Positions 51,791 through 61,132 of a stretch of DNA of 64,000 nt are shown one piece after another. The notes beneath the pieces are model-generated. The model ran no database searches and had not been told where the DNA came from. It saw nothing but the letters and a program-made list of their open reading frames with translations. Made by a program: the position numbers and the translations under genes. The stretch lies in NCBI RefSeq assembly GCF_900101615.1, contig NZ_FMZX01000016.1:1-64000 (forward strand). The letters are read 5' to 3'. Positions within the stretch are counted from its first letter, which is position 1. Each line of letters begins with the position of its first letter. Origin of the DNA: Belnapia rosea (lineage in GTDB: Bacteria; Pseudomonadota; Alphaproteobacteria; Acetobacterales; Acetobacteraceae).

Positions 51791-52785
51791 TAGGTGGCGA
51801 AGATCCGCTCGATCTCGGCCGGCTCGCTGCTGACCGTCAGCGCCAGCGCGAGCAGGATGCGCGCCTTCTGCGGGTTGAGGTTGTCCGCCGGGATGAAGCC
51901 GGCCTCGGCCAGCTTCGTCGTCGGGAAGACCCGGCCGCTGCCGGCCCGCGTCGATTGCAGCACGACGACGCCGGCCGCCCGTGCCTCCTTCAGCGCCGCC
52001 GCATCGCCCGGCGTGACGAAGCCCGGCGCGAAGCCGGCGGCGACGATCCCCTTCGCCCCGGCGTCGGTGAAGGCGCGCACCGCCGTGCCGTCGGCGCCGG
52101 CATAGCTGTAGGCGATATCGACCCGCGGCAGCGCATCGAGCCCGCGGATGTCGAACTCGGTCTCCGGCGCCAGCCGGCGCAGCGGCCGGCGGTACCACAC
52201 CACCTTGTCGCCATCCGCCTGGCCGAGCACGCCGAAATCCGGGCTGCGGAAGGTCTGCATCCGCCCGGTGGAGGTCTTGGTCACCTCGCGCGCCGCCTGG
52301 ATCTCGTCATTCAGCAGCACCAGCGCGCCGAGGCCGCGCGCGCCCTCGTCGGCCGCGACGCGCACCGCATTGACGAGGTTCAGCCCGGCATCGGTCGAGA
52401 GCGCCGAGGCCGGCCGCTGCGAGCCGACCACCACCACGGGAACCGGCACCTTCAGCGTCAGCGACAGGAAATAGGCCGTCTCCTCCAGCGAGGCGGTGCC
52501 ATGGCCGATGACGATGCCGGCGACCTGGGGGTCCTCCTTCACCACCTTGTCGCAGAGCAGGACGAGCTGCCGCCACTCCGTCCAGGCGATCTGCGGCGAG
52601 GGCACGTTGCGGTAGGGCACCGCGAAGACCTCGGCCACCCGCTGCACATCGGGGAATTTGTCGAGGATGCCATCCGCCTGGAGCATGTTGCCCATGGCGC
52701 CGTAGTTGACGGTATCCAGCGGCCCGTTGCCGAGCGAGGAGATCGTTCCGCCCGTGCCGATGAAGGCGATCTTCTTCTTGCTCAT
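51787..52785 (-). CDS. Atypical L-asparaginase-family amidohydrolase
   Basis: A 332-residue asparaginase-fold protein. The N-terminal IGTGGTIS loop supplies T14, and K170 (REVTKTSTG) matches the conserved Lys. The second motif, HGTDT in classic enzymes, is HGTAS here (T97, A98): the substrate-binding Asp is replaced by Ala. GSQRPASALSTDAGLNL also differs from the SxDGPxNL form. It may hydrolyse an amide other than asparagine. No signal peptide. ATG 52785 overlaps the stop of the cysteine-hydrolase gene upstream (ATGA), forming a two-gene amidohydrolase operon. Confidence 0.82.
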   Translation of the reverse strand: MSKKKIAFIGTGGTISSLGNGPLDTVNYGAMGNMLQADGILDKFPDVQRVAEVFAVPYRNVPSPQIAWTEWRQLVLLCDKVVKEDPQVAGIVIGHGTASLEETAYFLSLTLKVPVPVVVVGSQRPASALSTDAGLNLVNAVRVAADEGARGLGALVLLNDEIQAAREVTKTSTGRMQTFRSPDFGVLGQADGDKVVWYRRPLRRLAPETEFDIRGLDALPRVDIAYSYAGADGTAVRAFTDAGAKGIVAAGFAPGFVTPGDAAALKEARAAGVVVLQSTRAGSGRVFPTTKLAEAGFIPADNLNPQKARILLALALTVSSEPAEIERIFATY

Positions 52786-53480
52786 GCAGCCGCACGCTCC
52801 TCCGTGGCGAGGCCGGCGATGCACTCATCGACCGTCAGCACATCGCCGAATTGCAGGTAGAAACCGAGCAGGGAGGCGCTGTGCTCCGCATCCGTCACGG
52901 CGGCGCAGCCGTCGCTCACCATCACGGTGCGGAAATTCAGCATCATCGCGTCCCGCGCGCTGCTCTCGCAGCAGCAATTGGTGACGGTGCCGGCGATCAG
53001 CACCGTGTCGAGCCCGCGCGCGCGCAGCCGCTCCGGCAGGTCGGAGCCGCCCTGGATGAAGGCGCTGTAGCGGTATTTCCGCACCACCTCGTCGCAGATC
53101 CGCACATCGAGCGCGGGCCAGAGCGCATGGCCCGGCATCCCCTCGCTCATCGAGGCGGCGCGGCGGGCACGCGCCTCGGACGTCGCCATCTCCTGCATGA
53201 CGGACCATTCCGTCTCGCAGCGCTCGTCGAAGGTGTTCTGGATCCAGTAGACCGCGCCGCCGGCCCGGCGCAGCGCCCCGGCCAGGCGGTTGATCGCCGG
53301 CACCACATGCTCCGCCATCGGGCAGAGCGCATGAGCGAGATCGGCCCGCATGAAGCCGTTCTGCATGTCGATCACCACCAGGGCGGTGCGGCGCGCATCG
53401 AGCCGGGCGAAGGGATGGGGCGTGCCGCAGCGTCCGGCGACGCGGGCCGCGACGGCCTCCGGGATGGTGAAGGGATGCAT
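52782..53480 (-). CDS. Isochorismatase-family cysteine hydrolase
   Basis: A 232-residue member of the cysteine hydrolases that include nicotinamidase, N-carbamoylsarcosine amidase and maleamate amidase. The catalytic triad is D38 (VVIDMQNGF), K135 (VRKYRYSAF) and C170 in AGTVTNCCCESSARDA, with three consecutive Cys residues at the active-site turn. It likely removes ammonia from an amide. Coupled by overlapping ATGA to the asparaginase-like gene downstream. ATG 53480 begins where homology starts. It is divergent from the ThDP-enzyme gene. Confidence 0.88.
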   Translation of the reverse strand: MHPFTIPEAVAARVAGRCGTPHPFARLDARRTALVVIDMQNGFMRADLAHALCPMAEHVVPAINRLAGALRRAGGAVYWIQNTFDERCETEWSVMQEMATSEARARRAASMSEGMPGHALWPALDVRICDEVVRKYRYSAFIQGGSDLPERLRARGLDTVLIAGTVTNCCCESSARDAMMLNFRTVMVSDGCAAVTDAEHSASLLGFYLQFGDVLTVDECIAGLATEERAAA

Positions 53481-53631
53481 GCCGAACCTCTGCACGAATG
53501 GGCCTGGCCTGCGCTGCGCGGTTCCCTGGTGCCGGCTCTCCGGCCGGTGGCCGAGACTAGGCCCGGGCCGGATACTCGGCAACCCGGCCCCGCCCGCCCA
53601 CGTTCGGCGCGGAGCAAGGAAAGGGCCGCCA

Positions 53632-55410
53632 ATGCCACGCAACGCCAGCGAGATCGTCATCGATACGCTGCACGCCTGGGGCGTCGATACCATCTTCGGC
53701 CTGGCCGGGGACGGCATCAACGGCGTGGTGGAGGCGCTCCGCACCCGCCAGGACCGCATCCGCTTCGTCGCCGTCCGGCACGAGGAGAGCGCCGCCTTCA
53801 TGGCCGCCGCCTATGCCAAGTGGACCGGCAGGATCGGCTGCTGCTTCGCTACCACCGGCCCCGGCGGCCTCCATTTGCTGAACGGCCTCTATGACGCGAA
53901 GCTCGACCTCGCGCCGGTGGTGGCGCTGACCGGCCTGCCCTATCACGACCTGGCCGATACCTTCACCCAACAGGACGTCCCGCTCGACCGCGTCTTCGCC
54001 GATGTCGCGGTCTACAACACCCGCATTATGGGCGCCGCCCAGGCGGAGGCGGTGACGAGCCTCGCCTGCCGCACCGCGCTGGCCCGCCGCGGCGTCGCCC
54101 ATCTGGCGCTGGCGACCGACACGCAGGAGGAGTCGGAGGACGAGGCCTCGCCCCGCGGCTCCGCCCAGACCGCCGGCACGCGGTGGCAGGACGGCCTCCG
54201 CCTGCCCGACCCGGCCGAGGTGGAGAAGGCGGCCGAGATCCTGAACGGTGCCCGGCGCGTGGCGATCCTCGCCGGCCGCGGCGCCCTCGATGCGAAGGCG
54301 GAGCTGGAGCAGACGGCGCAGCTGCTCGGCGCCCCGGTGGCGAAGGCGCTGCTCGGCAAGGCGGTGCTGCCGGACGACCATCCCTACACCACCGGCGGCA
54401 TCGGCTACTACGGCACCTTCGGCACCCATGCCGTGATGGCGGAATGCGACGCGCTGCTGATCGTCGGCTCCACCTTCCCCTATGTCGAGTACTACCCGAA
54501 GCCCGGCCAGGCGCGGATCGTCCAGATCGACCGCGACCCGCAGCGCATCGGCCTCCGCCAGGCAGCCGAGGCCGGCCTCGTCGGCGATGCCAGGGCGGCG
54601 CTCGAGATGCTGAACGCCCGGCTCCGCCGCAAGGAGGATCGCGGTTTCCTCGAGCGCGCCCAGGCCGAGACCCGGCGCTGGTATGAGACGCTGCGCGCCG
54701 CCGAGGAGAGCCCGCGCCTGCCGATGAACCCCTCCGCCCCCGTCGCCGCCTTCGGCGCGCGGCTGCCGGCGGATGCGGTGGTGGTCTCCGACAGCGGCCA
54801 CCATACCGGCCTTGTCGCGCGGCACATGCGGCTCGGCCCGGGGCATGATTTCGGCGTCTCCGGCCTGCTCGCCTCCATGGCCTGCGCCATCCCCTATGCG
54901 GTGGCCGCCGGCTGCGCCTTCCCCGGCCGGCCGATCTTCGGCGTCATCGGCGATGGCGGGCTGTCGATGCAGCTCGGCGAGTTCGCCACCGCCGTTGCCA
55001 TGAAGCTGCCGCTCAAGCTCCTGGTGCTGCGCAACGGCTCGCTCGGCCAGATCAAGTGGGAGCAGATCCTCTTCCTCGGCCACCCGGAATTCGGCTGCGA
55101 GGTGCCGGTGATCGACTTCGCCCGCGCGGCCGAGGCCATGGGTGGCCGCGGCTTCACGGTGGAGGACCCGGCGCAGCTCGGCGCCGTGCTGGACCAGGCG
55201 ATGGCGGCGGAAGGCCCGGTCATCATCCAGGCCATCGTCGACCCGAACGAGCCGCTCCTCCCGGCCGTCGTCTCCGAGGCCTACGCCAAGCATCTCGGGA
55301 AGGCGCTGAAGGAGGGAACCAAGGATGCCGGTGCCATCGAGCAGGCGCTGGAACGCGAGCCCTCGCGCTCCATGATGGGCGAACAGGCCGCCCTCGTCCC
55401 CAAGCCGTAG
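53632..55410 (+). CDS. Thiamine diphosphate-dependent enzyme (PoxB/acetolactate synthase-like)
   Basis: A 592-residue ThDP enzyme with the three-domain POX/AHAS layout: an N-terminal PYR domain with the catalytic E51 (AVRHEESAAFMAAAYAKWTG), a central nucleotide-binding-like domain (about 185-330), and a C-terminal PP domain with the GDGGLSMQLGEFATAVAMK motif near 441. It is closest in form to pyruvate oxidase/pyruvate dehydrogenase (quinone) proteins; decarboxylation of pyruvate or another 2-keto acid is expected. ATG 53632 has AAGGAAAGG upstream. The C-terminal tail is not clearly the amphipathic lipid-binding helix of PoxB, so I give no gene symbol. Confidence 0.85.
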   Translation: MPRNASEIVIDTLHAWGVDTIFGLAGDGINGVVEALRTRQDRIRFVAVRHEESAAFMAAAYAKWTGRIGCCFATTGPGGLHLLNGLYDAKLDLAPVVALTGLPYHDLADTFTQQDVPLDRVFADVAVYNTRIMGAAQAEAVTSLACRTALARRGVAHLALATDTQEESEDEASPRGSAQTAGTRWQDGLRLPDPAEVEKAAEILNGARRVAILAGRGALDAKAELEQTAQLLGAPVAKALLGKAVLPDDHPYTTGGIGYYGTFGTHAVMAECDALLIVGSTFPYVEYYPKPGQARIVQIDRDPQRIGLRQAAEAGLVGDARAALEMLNARLRRKEDRGFLERAQAETRRWYETLRAAEESPRLPMNPSAPVAAFGARLPADAVVVSDSGHHTGLVARHMRLGPGHDFGVSGLLASMACAIPYAVAAGCAFPGRPIFGVIGDGGLSMQLGEFATAVAMKLPLKLLVLRNGSLGQIKWEQILFLGHPEFGCEVPVIDFARAAEAMGGRGFTVEDPAQLGAVLDQAMAAEGPVIIQAIVDPNEPLLPAVVSEAYAKHLGKALKEGTKDAGAIEQALEREPSRSMMGEQAALVPKP

Positions 55411-55485
55411 CCCCGCGGCGAACCACTGACCCTTCCCGGCCCACGATGCCCCCCTTCCCCATGACAATGCGCCAGGAATGGTCCC

Positions 55486-57402
55486 GTGGCTGAGCCCCGC
55501 ATCGGCCTTCCAGCCGCACCGAGGGAGATGCGCACCCTCATCCAGGCGCGGGACTGGTCGGCAACGCCGCTCGGCCCCGCCGAAGCCTGGCCGCAATCCC
55601 TTCGGACGACGGTGGAGATCCTGCTCGCGCACAGCATCCCCATGGTCGCGCTCTGGGGCGAGGATCTGGTCCAGATCTACAACGACGGCTACCGCGTCCT
55701 GATGGGCGACAAGCACCCGGCCGGCCTCGGCCAGCCCAACCGCGACTGCTGGCCCGAGATCTGGCACATCAACGAGCCGATCTTCCGTCGGGTGCGGCAC
55801 GGCGAGACCCTGACCTTCGAGGACAGGCTCGACCCGATCGCGCGCCATGGGTCCTCCGGGGAGGCCTGGTTCCGCCCCATCTACAGCCCGCTCCGCGACG
55901 AGGCGGGCGCCATCGCCGGCGTGCTCGTCACGATCGTCGAGACGACGGCCCGGATGAAGGCCAGGGCGGCACGGGAGGAGAGCGAGCGGCGCCTGGGCGG
56001 GATGGTCGCCGCCAGCGGCCTGTCCTCGGATTTCCGCGCCCTGTTCGAGGCCGCGCCGGCGCCCTTCCTGGTCGTCGCCCCGCCCGACCTGCAGATCGTG
56101 GCCGCGAACGACGCCTATCTCCGCGCCACCATGACCGACCGGGCGACGCTGCTGGGCCGGATGGTCTTCGACGCCTTTCCGGACGATCCAGTCGATCCCG
56201 ACCGGAGCGGCGTCGCCAATCTCCGCGCCTCCTTCGAGCGGGTGATCGCCACGCGCGGCACCGATGTGATGCCGGTCCAGCGCTACCCGATCCGTCGGCC
56301 GGCCGAGCTGGGCGGCGGCTTCGAGGAACGCTGGTGGGCTCCTGTCAATTCCCCGGTCCTGGGCCACGACGGCGAGATCGTCTTCATCATCCACCGGGTC
56401 GAGGACGTCACCGCGCAGATCCGGGCCAAGGCGGCGCAGCGCCGGAGCGAGGAGCGGTTCCGCCTGATCGTCGAGAACACGCATGACTACGCCATCTTCA
56501 CCACCGATGCCGAGGACCGGATCGATGCCTGGTTCCCCGGCGCGGCCCGCGTCTTCGGCTGGAGCGCGGAGGAGGCGATCGGACAACCGAGCGCCATCCT
56601 CTTCACCCCCGAAGACCGGGAGCAGGGCGTGCCCGAGACGGAGGCCGAGGTCGCCCGGCGGGACGGCGTGACGCCCAATGCGCGCTGGTACATGCGCAAG
56701 GACGGCGCCCGCATCGTCATCGAGGGAAGCACGCGGGCGTTGCGCGGGCCGGATGGAGCCCTGCAGGGCTTCATCAAGATCGGCCAGGACGTGACCGAGC
56801 GGCGGGCCTCCGAGGAGCGTCAGCGGCTGCTGATGCGCGAGGTGGACCACCGGGCGAAGAACGCGCTCGCGGTGGTGCAGACCGTGCTGCGGCTGACGCG
56901 GGCCGACGACATGCCGTCCCTCGTGAGGGCCATCGAGGGCCGCGTGGCCGCATTGGCGCGCGCCCAGACCCTGCTGGCCGACCAGCGCTGGCACGGCGCC
57001 GATCTGCGCATCGTCCTCCTCGGGGAGCTGGCGCCATTCCTCGTCGGCCAGCGGGCGGATCTCAGCGGGCCGGAGGTGTTCCTGCCGGCCGCCATGGCGC
57101 AACCGATGGCCATGGCGGTGCATGAGCTGGCGACCAACGCGCTGAAGCACGGTGCCCTCTCGGTGCCGGAGGGGCGGATCGCCGTCGCCTGGTCGCTGAC
57201 CGGGATCAGCCCCGGCGTGCTGCGGCTGCGCTGGTCGGAGGCGGGCGGGCCACCCGTCATCGGGACGCCCAGGAGGCGCGGCTTCGGCTCCCGCGTGCTC
57301 GAAGGCACTGTCCGCAACCAGCTCGGCGGCGGCGTGACGCTGCACTGGGAGAGGAGCGGCCTGATCTGCGAGGTCGAGGTGCCTCTCCGCCGCGGCGGTT
57401 GA
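55486..57402 (+). CDS. HWE-family sensor histidine kinase with three PAS-like domains
   Basis: A 638-residue soluble kinase with no membrane segment. Residues ~15-160 form a first PAS-like sensor (TPLGPAEAWPQSLRTTVEILL), ~180-315 a second, and ~325-445 a canonical PAS (ERFRLIVENTHDYAIFTTDAEDRI ... GFIKIGQDVTER). The phospho-acceptor H455 lies in REVDHRAKNALAVVQ and the ATPase N box in MAVHELATNALKHGALS, both typical of HWE/HisKA_2 kinases. Many relatives sense light or redox through a flavin or chromophore, but the NCRF motif of LOV domains is absent. GTG 55486 is the start. No response regulator is adjacent; the receiver at 47 kb is too far to link. Confidence 0.9.
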   Translation: MAEPRIGLPAAPREMRTLIQARDWSATPLGPAEAWPQSLRTTVEILLAHSIPMVALWGEDLVQIYNDGYRVLMGDKHPAGLGQPNRDCWPEIWHINEPIFRRVRHGETLTFEDRLDPIARHGSSGEAWFRPIYSPLRDEAGAIAGVLVTIVETTARMKARAAREESERRLGGMVAASGLSSDFRALFEAAPAPFLVVAPPDLQIVAANDAYLRATMTDRATLLGRMVFDAFPDDPVDPDRSGVANLRASFERVIATRGTDVMPVQRYPIRRPAELGGGFEERWWAPVNSPVLGHDGEIVFIIHRVEDVTAQIRAKAAQRRSEERFRLIVENTHDYAIFTTDAEDRIDAWFPGAARVFGWSAEEAIGQPSAILFTPEDREQGVPETEAEVARRDGVTPNARWYMRKDGARIVIEGSTRALRGPDGALQGFIKIGQDVTERRASEERQRLLMREVDHRAKNALAVVQTVLRLTRADDMPSLVRAIEGRVAALARAQTLLADQRWHGADLRIVLLGELAPFLVGQRADLSGPEVFLPAAMAQPMAMAVHELATNALKHGALSVPEGRIAVAWSLTGISPGVLRLRWSEAGGPPVIGTPRRRGFGSRVLEGTVRNQLGGGVTLHWERSGLICEVEVPLRRGG

Positions 57403-57443
57403 GGCGCGATCGCCGGGGGCCGTCCGGCCCCCGGCGCCCCGCC

Positions 57444-59111
57444 CTACCCCACCACCATCGCGGTGAAGGGCCAGACATAGGCCTGCAGCATCACCAGCAG
57501 GCCGACCAGCACCGCCAGGACGATGGAGTGGAAGAAGACGAAGCGCAGGATCGTCCCCTCCTGCCCGAACCAGTTGGTCGCGGTGGAGGCGACGACGATG
57601 CTCTGTGCATCGATCATCTTGCCCATCACGCCGCCCGATGAATTGGCCGCCGCCATCAGCACCGGCGAGAGGCCGAGCTGCTGCGCGGTGATCTTCTGCA
57701 GCCCGCCGAACAGCACGTTGGAGGCGGTGTCCGAACCGGTCAGCGCCACCCCGAGCCAGCCCAGCAGCGTCCCGAAGAGCGGGAAGAGGAAACCGGTCGA
57801 GGCGAAGGCGAGGCCCATCGTCGCATCCAGTCCCGAATAGCGTGTCAGCGTCCCGAGGCCGAGCATGGCGCCGATGGTGACAAGGCTGAGCCGCACCTTC
57901 CAGATCGTCCGCCCATACTCGGCGATCAGGGCGAAGGGCGAGAAGCGCATCAGCAGCCCGGCGACGATGGCCGAGAGCAGGATGCCCGTGCCCGTCATCG
58001 ACAGGATGTTGAAGGCCCAGACCGCCGCCTCGGGCGTCGCCCGCTCCACCACCGGCGGCGCCTTCACCACCGCATTGTGCAGCCCCTCGATCGGGAAGCT
58101 GGTGGTGAAGATGCCGTTCAGCGTCGCGCGCACGCCGGGCAGGCCCCAGGCGAAGACGAAGACGGTGAGGATCAGCCAGGGCATCCAGGCCCGCACCAGC
58201 GCGGCGCGGTCGAGCACGCCCACCGCCATCGGCGGCACGGCCGGCGCCGTCCCCGCGCTCGGGTCCCGGCCGCGCAGGCCGGGGCTGGTCCAGATCTCGC
58301 GCGGCTGCCAGACGCGCAGGAAGCCGACGAGGCAGCCCATGCAGACCAGCGCCGAGATCACGTCCACCAGCATCGGGCCGACATAATTGCTGACCAGGAA
58401 TTGCGGGATGGCGAAGCTGACGCCGGTGACGAGGATGGCGGGCCACACGTCCCGCATCGCCCGGAAACCGGCGAAGGCCCAGATCAGCCAGAAGGGCACG
58501 ATCAGGCTGAAGAAGGGCAGCTGCCGCCCGATCATCGCCGAGAGGTCATAGAGGTCGAGCCCGGTGACGGCCGAAAGCGCGATGATCGGCGAGCCGAGCG
58601 CGCCGAAGGCGACCGGCGCCGTATTGGCGATGAGCGACAGGCCCGAGGCTGCCAGCGGCGAGAAGCCGAGGCCGATCAGGATCGCCGCCGTCACCGCGAC
58701 CGGTGTGCCGAAGCCCGCCGCGCCCTCGAAGAAGGCGCCGAAGGCGAAGGCGATCAGCAGCAATTGCAGCCGCCGGTCCGGCGTCACTCCCGCAATGGCT
58801 TTCTGCAGGATGGCGAAGCTGCCATTCGCCACGGTCAGTCGATAGAGGAAGATGATGTTCAGCACGATCCAGCCGATGGGGAACAGGCCGGAGAGGATGC
58901 CAAGGCCCGCGGCACGCAGCGCCATCCCGCCCGGCATGCCGAAGACGAGGCTGGCGCAGAGCACGGCGACGACGAGGGCGATGATCGCCGCCCAATGCGC
59001 CGCGATGCGCAGGAAGGCGAGCGCCACCAGCATGACGACGACGGGCAGTGCGGCAACGACAGTAGACAGGGCGATGCTGCCCAAGGGATCGTAAACCTGG
59101 GTCCAGGTCAT
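57444..59111 (-). CDS. lctP: L-lactate permease family transporter
   Basis: A 555-residue carrier with about 13-14 membrane helices. Family marks include YDPLGSIALSTVVAALPVVV at the N-terminus, AFAFGAFFEGAAGFGTPVAVTAAILIGLGFSPLAA, and LTGSDTASNVLFGGLQKITAQQLGLSPVLMAAANSSGGVMGKMIDAQSIVVA. LctP proteins import lactate or glycolate with protons. ATG 59111 is the start, preceded directly by a CGGAAA/TTTCCG palindrome. It is divergent from the ABC binding-protein operon and convergent with the HWE kinase gene. Confidence 0.93.
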   Translation of the reverse strand: MTWTQVYDPLGSIALSTVVAALPVVVMLVALAFLRIAAHWAAIIALVVAVLCASLVFGMPGGMALRAAGLGILSGLFPIGWIVLNIIFLYRLTVANGSFAILQKAIAGVTPDRRLQLLLIAFAFGAFFEGAAGFGTPVAVTAAILIGLGFSPLAASGLSLIANTAPVAFGALGSPIIALSAVTGLDLYDLSAMIGRQLPFFSLIVPFWLIWAFAGFRAMRDVWPAILVTGVSFAIPQFLVSNYVGPMLVDVISALVCMGCLVGFLRVWQPREIWTSPGLRGRDPSAGTAPAVPPMAVGVLDRAALVRAWMPWLILTVFVFAWGLPGVRATLNGIFTTSFPIEGLHNAVVKAPPVVERATPEAAVWAFNILSMTGTGILLSAIVAGLLMRFSPFALIAEYGRTIWKVRLSLVTIGAMLGLGTLTRYSGLDATMGLAFASTGFLFPLFGTLLGWLGVALTGSDTASNVLFGGLQKITAQQLGLSPVLMAAANSSGGVMGKMIDAQSIVVASTATNWFGQEGTILRFVFFHSIVLAVLVGLLVMLQAYVWPFTAMVVG

Positions 59112-59112
59112 T

Positions 59113-59125
59113 CGGAAACTTTCCG
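59113..59125. promoter_or_regulatory. Palindrome covering the lctP ribosome-binding region
   Basis: CGGAAA-C-TTTCCG is a perfect palindrome beginning 2 bases before the lctP start. On the lctP strand it contains GGAAAG, the only ribosome-binding-like sequence. A repressor bound here could block transcription or translation start; the one-base centre rules out an RNA hairpin. Confidence 0.3.
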
Positions 59126-59302
59126 TATTGGTCTCGGTTCGTGACGAGGTGCGGCGAGGGACAGCCACCGCCGGCATGAATGGACCAGCCCTTTCCCACC
59201 TGCAACAGCACCTCCCCATGGGTTGACGCGCCCGCGCACCGGCTGCCACGATCCATCCCACTCGGGAGAGAAGACGCCGCACGGCCCATCGGAGGCCTCG
59301 GC

Positions 59303-60922
59303 ATGCGCACCACCACCATTACCCGTCGGTCCCTGCTCGGCGCCGCCGCCGCGTTGCCCCTCTGGGATCCCGCGCGCGCGCAGGCTCCCGCCCAGGGCGG
59401 CACGCTGCGCGTCGGCATGACGCTCGCCGCCATCCCGCTCTCGAACGGGTGCCCGGACCAGGGCGGCGAAGGCCAGCGCTTCATGGGCATCACGCTCTAC
59501 AACTTCCTCGTCGAATGGGACCTGACCCAGGCCGACCGGCCGAGCGGCCTCAAGCCCGGCCTTGCCACGGCCTGGCAGGTCGATCCGGCGAACCCGAAGC
59601 GCTGGTGGTTCGAGATCCGCCAGGGCGTGCGCTTCCATGACGGCAAGACCCTCACCGCCGAGGACGTGGCCTTCAGCTTCGACCGCGCCTTCCGCCGCGA
59701 CGCGCCCTGGTTCGACAGCCGCGCCAATGCGCAGGTGCAGCTCCGCATGCCGACACTGGCGGATTGGGGCGCCGAGGGGCCGGACCGCTTCTGGCTGGAA
59801 ACCATCTACCCCGACAGCACCGTGCCCTATGGCACCGTCTATATCGGCATCACCCACAAGGGCGCCTGGGAAGCGGCGGGCAGGTCCTGGGATGCCTATC
59901 TCAACCGCCCCGTCGGCACCGGTCCCTGGAAGCTCGAGAGCTTCGCCATCCGCGAGCGCGCCGTGCTTGTCCGCAACGCCGACCATTGGGAGGCGGCGCG
60001 CATCCCGCGCTGCGAGCGCCTGGTGCTGCTGCCGCTGCCGGATGCGAATACCCGCGTCGCCGCGCTGCGCAGCGGCCAGGTCGATTTCATCGAGGCGCCG
60101 CCGCCCGATGCCCTCGCCTCGCTGCGCGCCGCCGGCTTCCAGACGGTGGTGAACGAGTATCCCCACAATTGGACCTGGCACTTCTCCATGCTGGAGGGCT
60201 CGCCCTGGCGCGATGTCCGGGTGCGGAAGGCGGCCAACCTCGCCATCGACCGCGCGGGCATGAAGGCGATGCTCGGCGGCACCATGCTGGAGGGCGCGGG
60301 CATCGTCACGCCGGACAGCCCCTGGTACGGCACACCCTCCTTCAAGCTCGACTACGCGCCCGACAAGGCCCGCGCCCTGCTCGCCGAGGCCGGCTTCGGC
60401 CCGCGCAACCCGCTGCGGACGAAGGTCGCCATCTCCGCCGGCGGCTCCGGCCAGATGCAGCCGCTGGCGATGAACGAGGTGGTGCAGCAGAACCTCAAGG
60501 ATGTCGGCATCGAGGTCGATTTCGAGGTGGTGGAGTGGAATTCGCTGCTCGTCACCCGGCGGGAGGGCGCGGCCAAGTCGGCCCAGCGCGGCGTCGCCGC
60601 CATCAACGTCTCCTATGGCGCGGGCGACCCGTTCAGCGGCTTCATGCGGATCATGAAGGCCGACATGGCCGCGCCCGTCGGCGGCAACTGGGGCAACCTC
60701 AACGACCCGGTGCTGGAGCCGATGTTCAAGGCCGCCTACGAGGCGATGGACCCGGCCGAGCAGGACCGCATCCTCGCCCGCATCCATACGCGGGTGGTGG
60801 ACGAGGCGCTGTTCCTCTTCGTCGCCCATGACCTCAACCCGCGCGCCATGAGCCGTCGCGTAAGGGGCTTCGTCCAGGCCCGCAACTGGTCGCAGGACCT
60901 GACGCCGATCAGCCTGTCCTGA
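59303..60922 (+). CDS. ABC transporter substrate-binding protein, family 5 (dipeptide/oligopeptide type)
   Basis: A 539-residue periplasmic binding protein. The signal region contains a Tat-like TRRSLLGAAAALPLW, cleaved near ARAQ. Family-5 marks are LATAWQVDPANPKRWWFEIRQGVRFHDGKTLTAEDVAFSFDRA (about 95-140), VGTGPWKLESF, and RKAANLAIDRAGMKAML. Ligands range from peptides to nickel or amide compounds. ATG 59303 has CGGAGG upstream; a possible promoter TTGACG (59223-59228) N18 CACGAT precedes it. No permease or ATPase genes follow; instead come an AtzG-like subunit and two amidases, which suggests an amide ligand. Confidence 0.9.
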   Translation: MRTTTITRRSLLGAAAALPLWDPARAQAPAQGGTLRVGMTLAAIPLSNGCPDQGGEGQRFMGITLYNFLVEWDLTQADRPSGLKPGLATAWQVDPANPKRWWFEIRQGVRFHDGKTLTAEDVAFSFDRAFRRDAPWFDSRANAQVQLRMPTLADWGAEGPDRFWLETIYPDSTVPYGTVYIGITHKGAWEAAGRSWDAYLNRPVGTGPWKLESFAIRERAVLVRNADHWEAARIPRCERLVLLPLPDANTRVAALRSGQVDFIEAPPPDALASLRAAGFQTVVNEYPHNWTWHFSMLEGSPWRDVRVRKAANLAIDRAGMKAMLGGTMLEGAGIVTPDSPWYGTPSFKLDYAPDKARALLAEAGFGPRNPLRTKVAISAGGSGQMQPLAMNEVVQQNLKDVGIEVDFEVVEWNSLLVTRREGAAKSAQRGVAAINVSYGAGDPFSGFMRIMKADMAAPVGGNWGNLNDPVLEPMFKAAYEAMDPAEQDRILARIHTRVVDEALFLFVAHDLNPRAMSRRVRGFVQARNWSQDLTPISLS

Positions 60923-60931
60923 ACAAGGAGA

Positions 60932-61132
60932 ATGCCCTTGCCCGAAGAGATGGAGCTCGACTTCCAGTCGGCCCTGCGCGTCGCCGGCATCACCCTGCCG
61001 GAGGACCGCTACCCCGTCATGCTCGACGCCTACCGCTCCTACCGCGCCCTCGTCGAGATCCTCGACGAGCCGATGCCCTATGCGGAGGAACCGGCGGCCG
61101 CGCCGCGCCTCGCCCCGAGCCCGCGCCGATGA
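60932..61132 (+). CDS. AtzG-like (DUF4089) small amidase subunit
   Basis: A 66-residue acidic protein: a helical core (ELDFQSALRVAGITLPEDRYPVMLDAYRSYRALVEILDE) followed by a Pro/Ala tail. Size, helix pattern and position immediately before an amidase match AtzG, the small partner that stabilises AtzE (1-carboxybiuret hydrolase) much as GatC supports GatA. AAGGAG lies 3-8 bases before ATG 60932. The stop overlaps the amidase start (ATGA, 61129-61132). Confidence 0.75.
   Translation: MPLPEEMELDFQSALRVAGITLPEDRYPVMLDAYRSYRALVEILDEPMPYAEEPAAAPRLAPSPRR

Noticed and set aside
48407-52198. A 1263-codon minus-strand frame opposite sbcC
   Set aside because: A Gly/Ala/Arg-rich shadow of the Ala-rich SbcC coiled coil, without any motif.
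53557-58446. A 1629-codon open frame on the minus strand across the ThDP enzyme and HWE kinase genes
   Set aside because: It is antisense to two genes with clear family motifs. Its product is Arg/Gly/Ala/His low complexity with no domain, the usual shadow in high-GC DNA.
60932-61132. GatC subunit of a glutamyl-tRNA amidotransferase
   Set aside because: It lacks the GatC pattern and the adjacent amidases lack a gatB partner; size and context fit AtzG-like proteins better.
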